Source: Sphingomonas sp. PsM26 (GTDB taxonomy: Bacteria > Pseudomonadota > Alphaproteobacteria > Sphingomonadales > Sphingomonadaceae). From it: a stretch of 64,000 bases of DNA. This document shows positions 63,814 through 64,000 of the stretch, one piece after another. The notes below the pieces were generated by a model. It had not been told where the DNA came from and made no database searches. It worked only from the letters and a program-made list of their open reading frames with translations. The translations under genes and the position numbers were made by a program. The stretch is from contig JARUXA010000001.1 of NCBI GenBank assembly GCA_030433805.1, positions 186,001 to 250,000 of the forward strand, in the 5' to 3' direction. How positions within the stretch are numbered: the stretch's first letter is position 1; every line of letters starts with the position of its first letter.

Positions 63814-64000
63814 TTAGCCTCGGCGGAACGGGGTCAGTTCGCCAAGATACTCTTGATCTGCCTCGACCGACTCGCGTTCGCGCGCGAGGAAGTCCGCGAT
63901 TGCGCGGCGGAAGTTGCGGTCGGGAATGTAATGCGCGGACCAAGTCGGCACGGGGACGTAGCCGCGCGCGAGCTTGTGTTCCCCTTGCGCGCCCGCCTCG
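63814..64000 (-). CDS. COG3146/DUF482 GNAT-like protein, C-terminal fragment
   Basis: Only the last 61 residues are inside the window; the gene continues past position 64000. The visible part reads HKLARGYVPVPTWSAHYIPD, then F-R-R-A-I-A-D-F-L-A-R-E-R-E-S-V-E and ends LTPFRRG. This matches the C-terminal end of the COG3146 (DUF482) FemAB/GNAT-like family, of unknown acceptor. Stop codon at 63814-63816; convergent with the polytopic protein gene, one base apart. Confidence 0.75.
   Translation of the reverse strand, partial: EAGAQGEHKLARGYVPVPTWSAHYIPDRNFRRAIADFLARERESVEADQEYLGELTPFRRG

Overview
The window is a contiguous piece of a high-GC alphaproteobacterial chromosome. A sphingomonad (Sphingomonas or a close relative) fits best. 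The support is a crtY-crtI-crtB carotenoid cluster, an imuA-imuB-dnaE2 mutasome cassette with an alphaproteobacterial LexA box, HWE kinase plus FAT-GUY-type receiver signalling, a large TonB receptor, RcnB-, MipA- and DUF2141-type envelope proteins, and many short palindromic intergenic repeats. No rRNA, tRNA, integrase, transposase, phage module or CRISPR array was seen. Coding density is high and many neighbours overlap by the 4-base ATGA or GTGA arrangement, so most genes sit in short co-translated operons.

Layout. 1-9 kb: the N-terminal part of an Atm1-type ABC exporter, a DinG-like helicase with a SixA-like phosphatase, DUF177 and a cytochrome bc1 assembly chaperone, BamE, an RcnB-like protein, then an NfrB-like glycosyltransferase overlapping an NfrA-like barrel gene. 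10-20 kb: TauE permease with TIGR02186, an orphan HerA/DUF87 ATPase, the carotenoid cluster (crtB, a LOG-family gene, crtI, crtY) and a divergent sterol-desaturase-type gene. 19.5-25 kb: DUF2141, MipA/OmpV, two Tat-type ferritin-like proteins, and a TPP riboswitch with thiC. 25-34 kb: a LOV-derived HWE kinase with an overlapping receiver, an EreA/ChaN-like secreted protein, and a TonB receptor/PepSY/DUF2946 group rich in Met and His. 34-42 kb: the SOS mutasome operon, and glnK-amtB behind a sigma-54 promoter. 42-52 kb: M42 peptidase, DUF5996, TldD, an ABC-2 ATPase, LysE, NadB, and a Cys/Met-metabolism PLP enzyme. 52-64 kb: lgt-midA-GNAT-pgeF, an acyl-CoA ligase, an orphan molybdopterin subunit, ferrochelatase, acetoacetyl-CoA reductase, an unknown polytopic protein and a truncated COG3146 gene.

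The strongest items for a second look are: the kinase at 25.6 kb, which descends from a LOV photosensor but lacks the photoactive Cys and the flavin-contacting polar residues; the Met/His-rich TonB-PepSY-DUF2946 group at 29-33 kb (a probable copper system); the tandem Tat ferritin-like genes at 21-23 kb; the orphan NfrB/NfrA-like pair behind an unusual palindrome; and a dispersed ~107-bp BIME-like repeat family (six whole copies and one rearranged copy), together with a second 90-bp family that brackets the HerA-like gene.

All family assignments come from reading motifs by eye. No database search was run.
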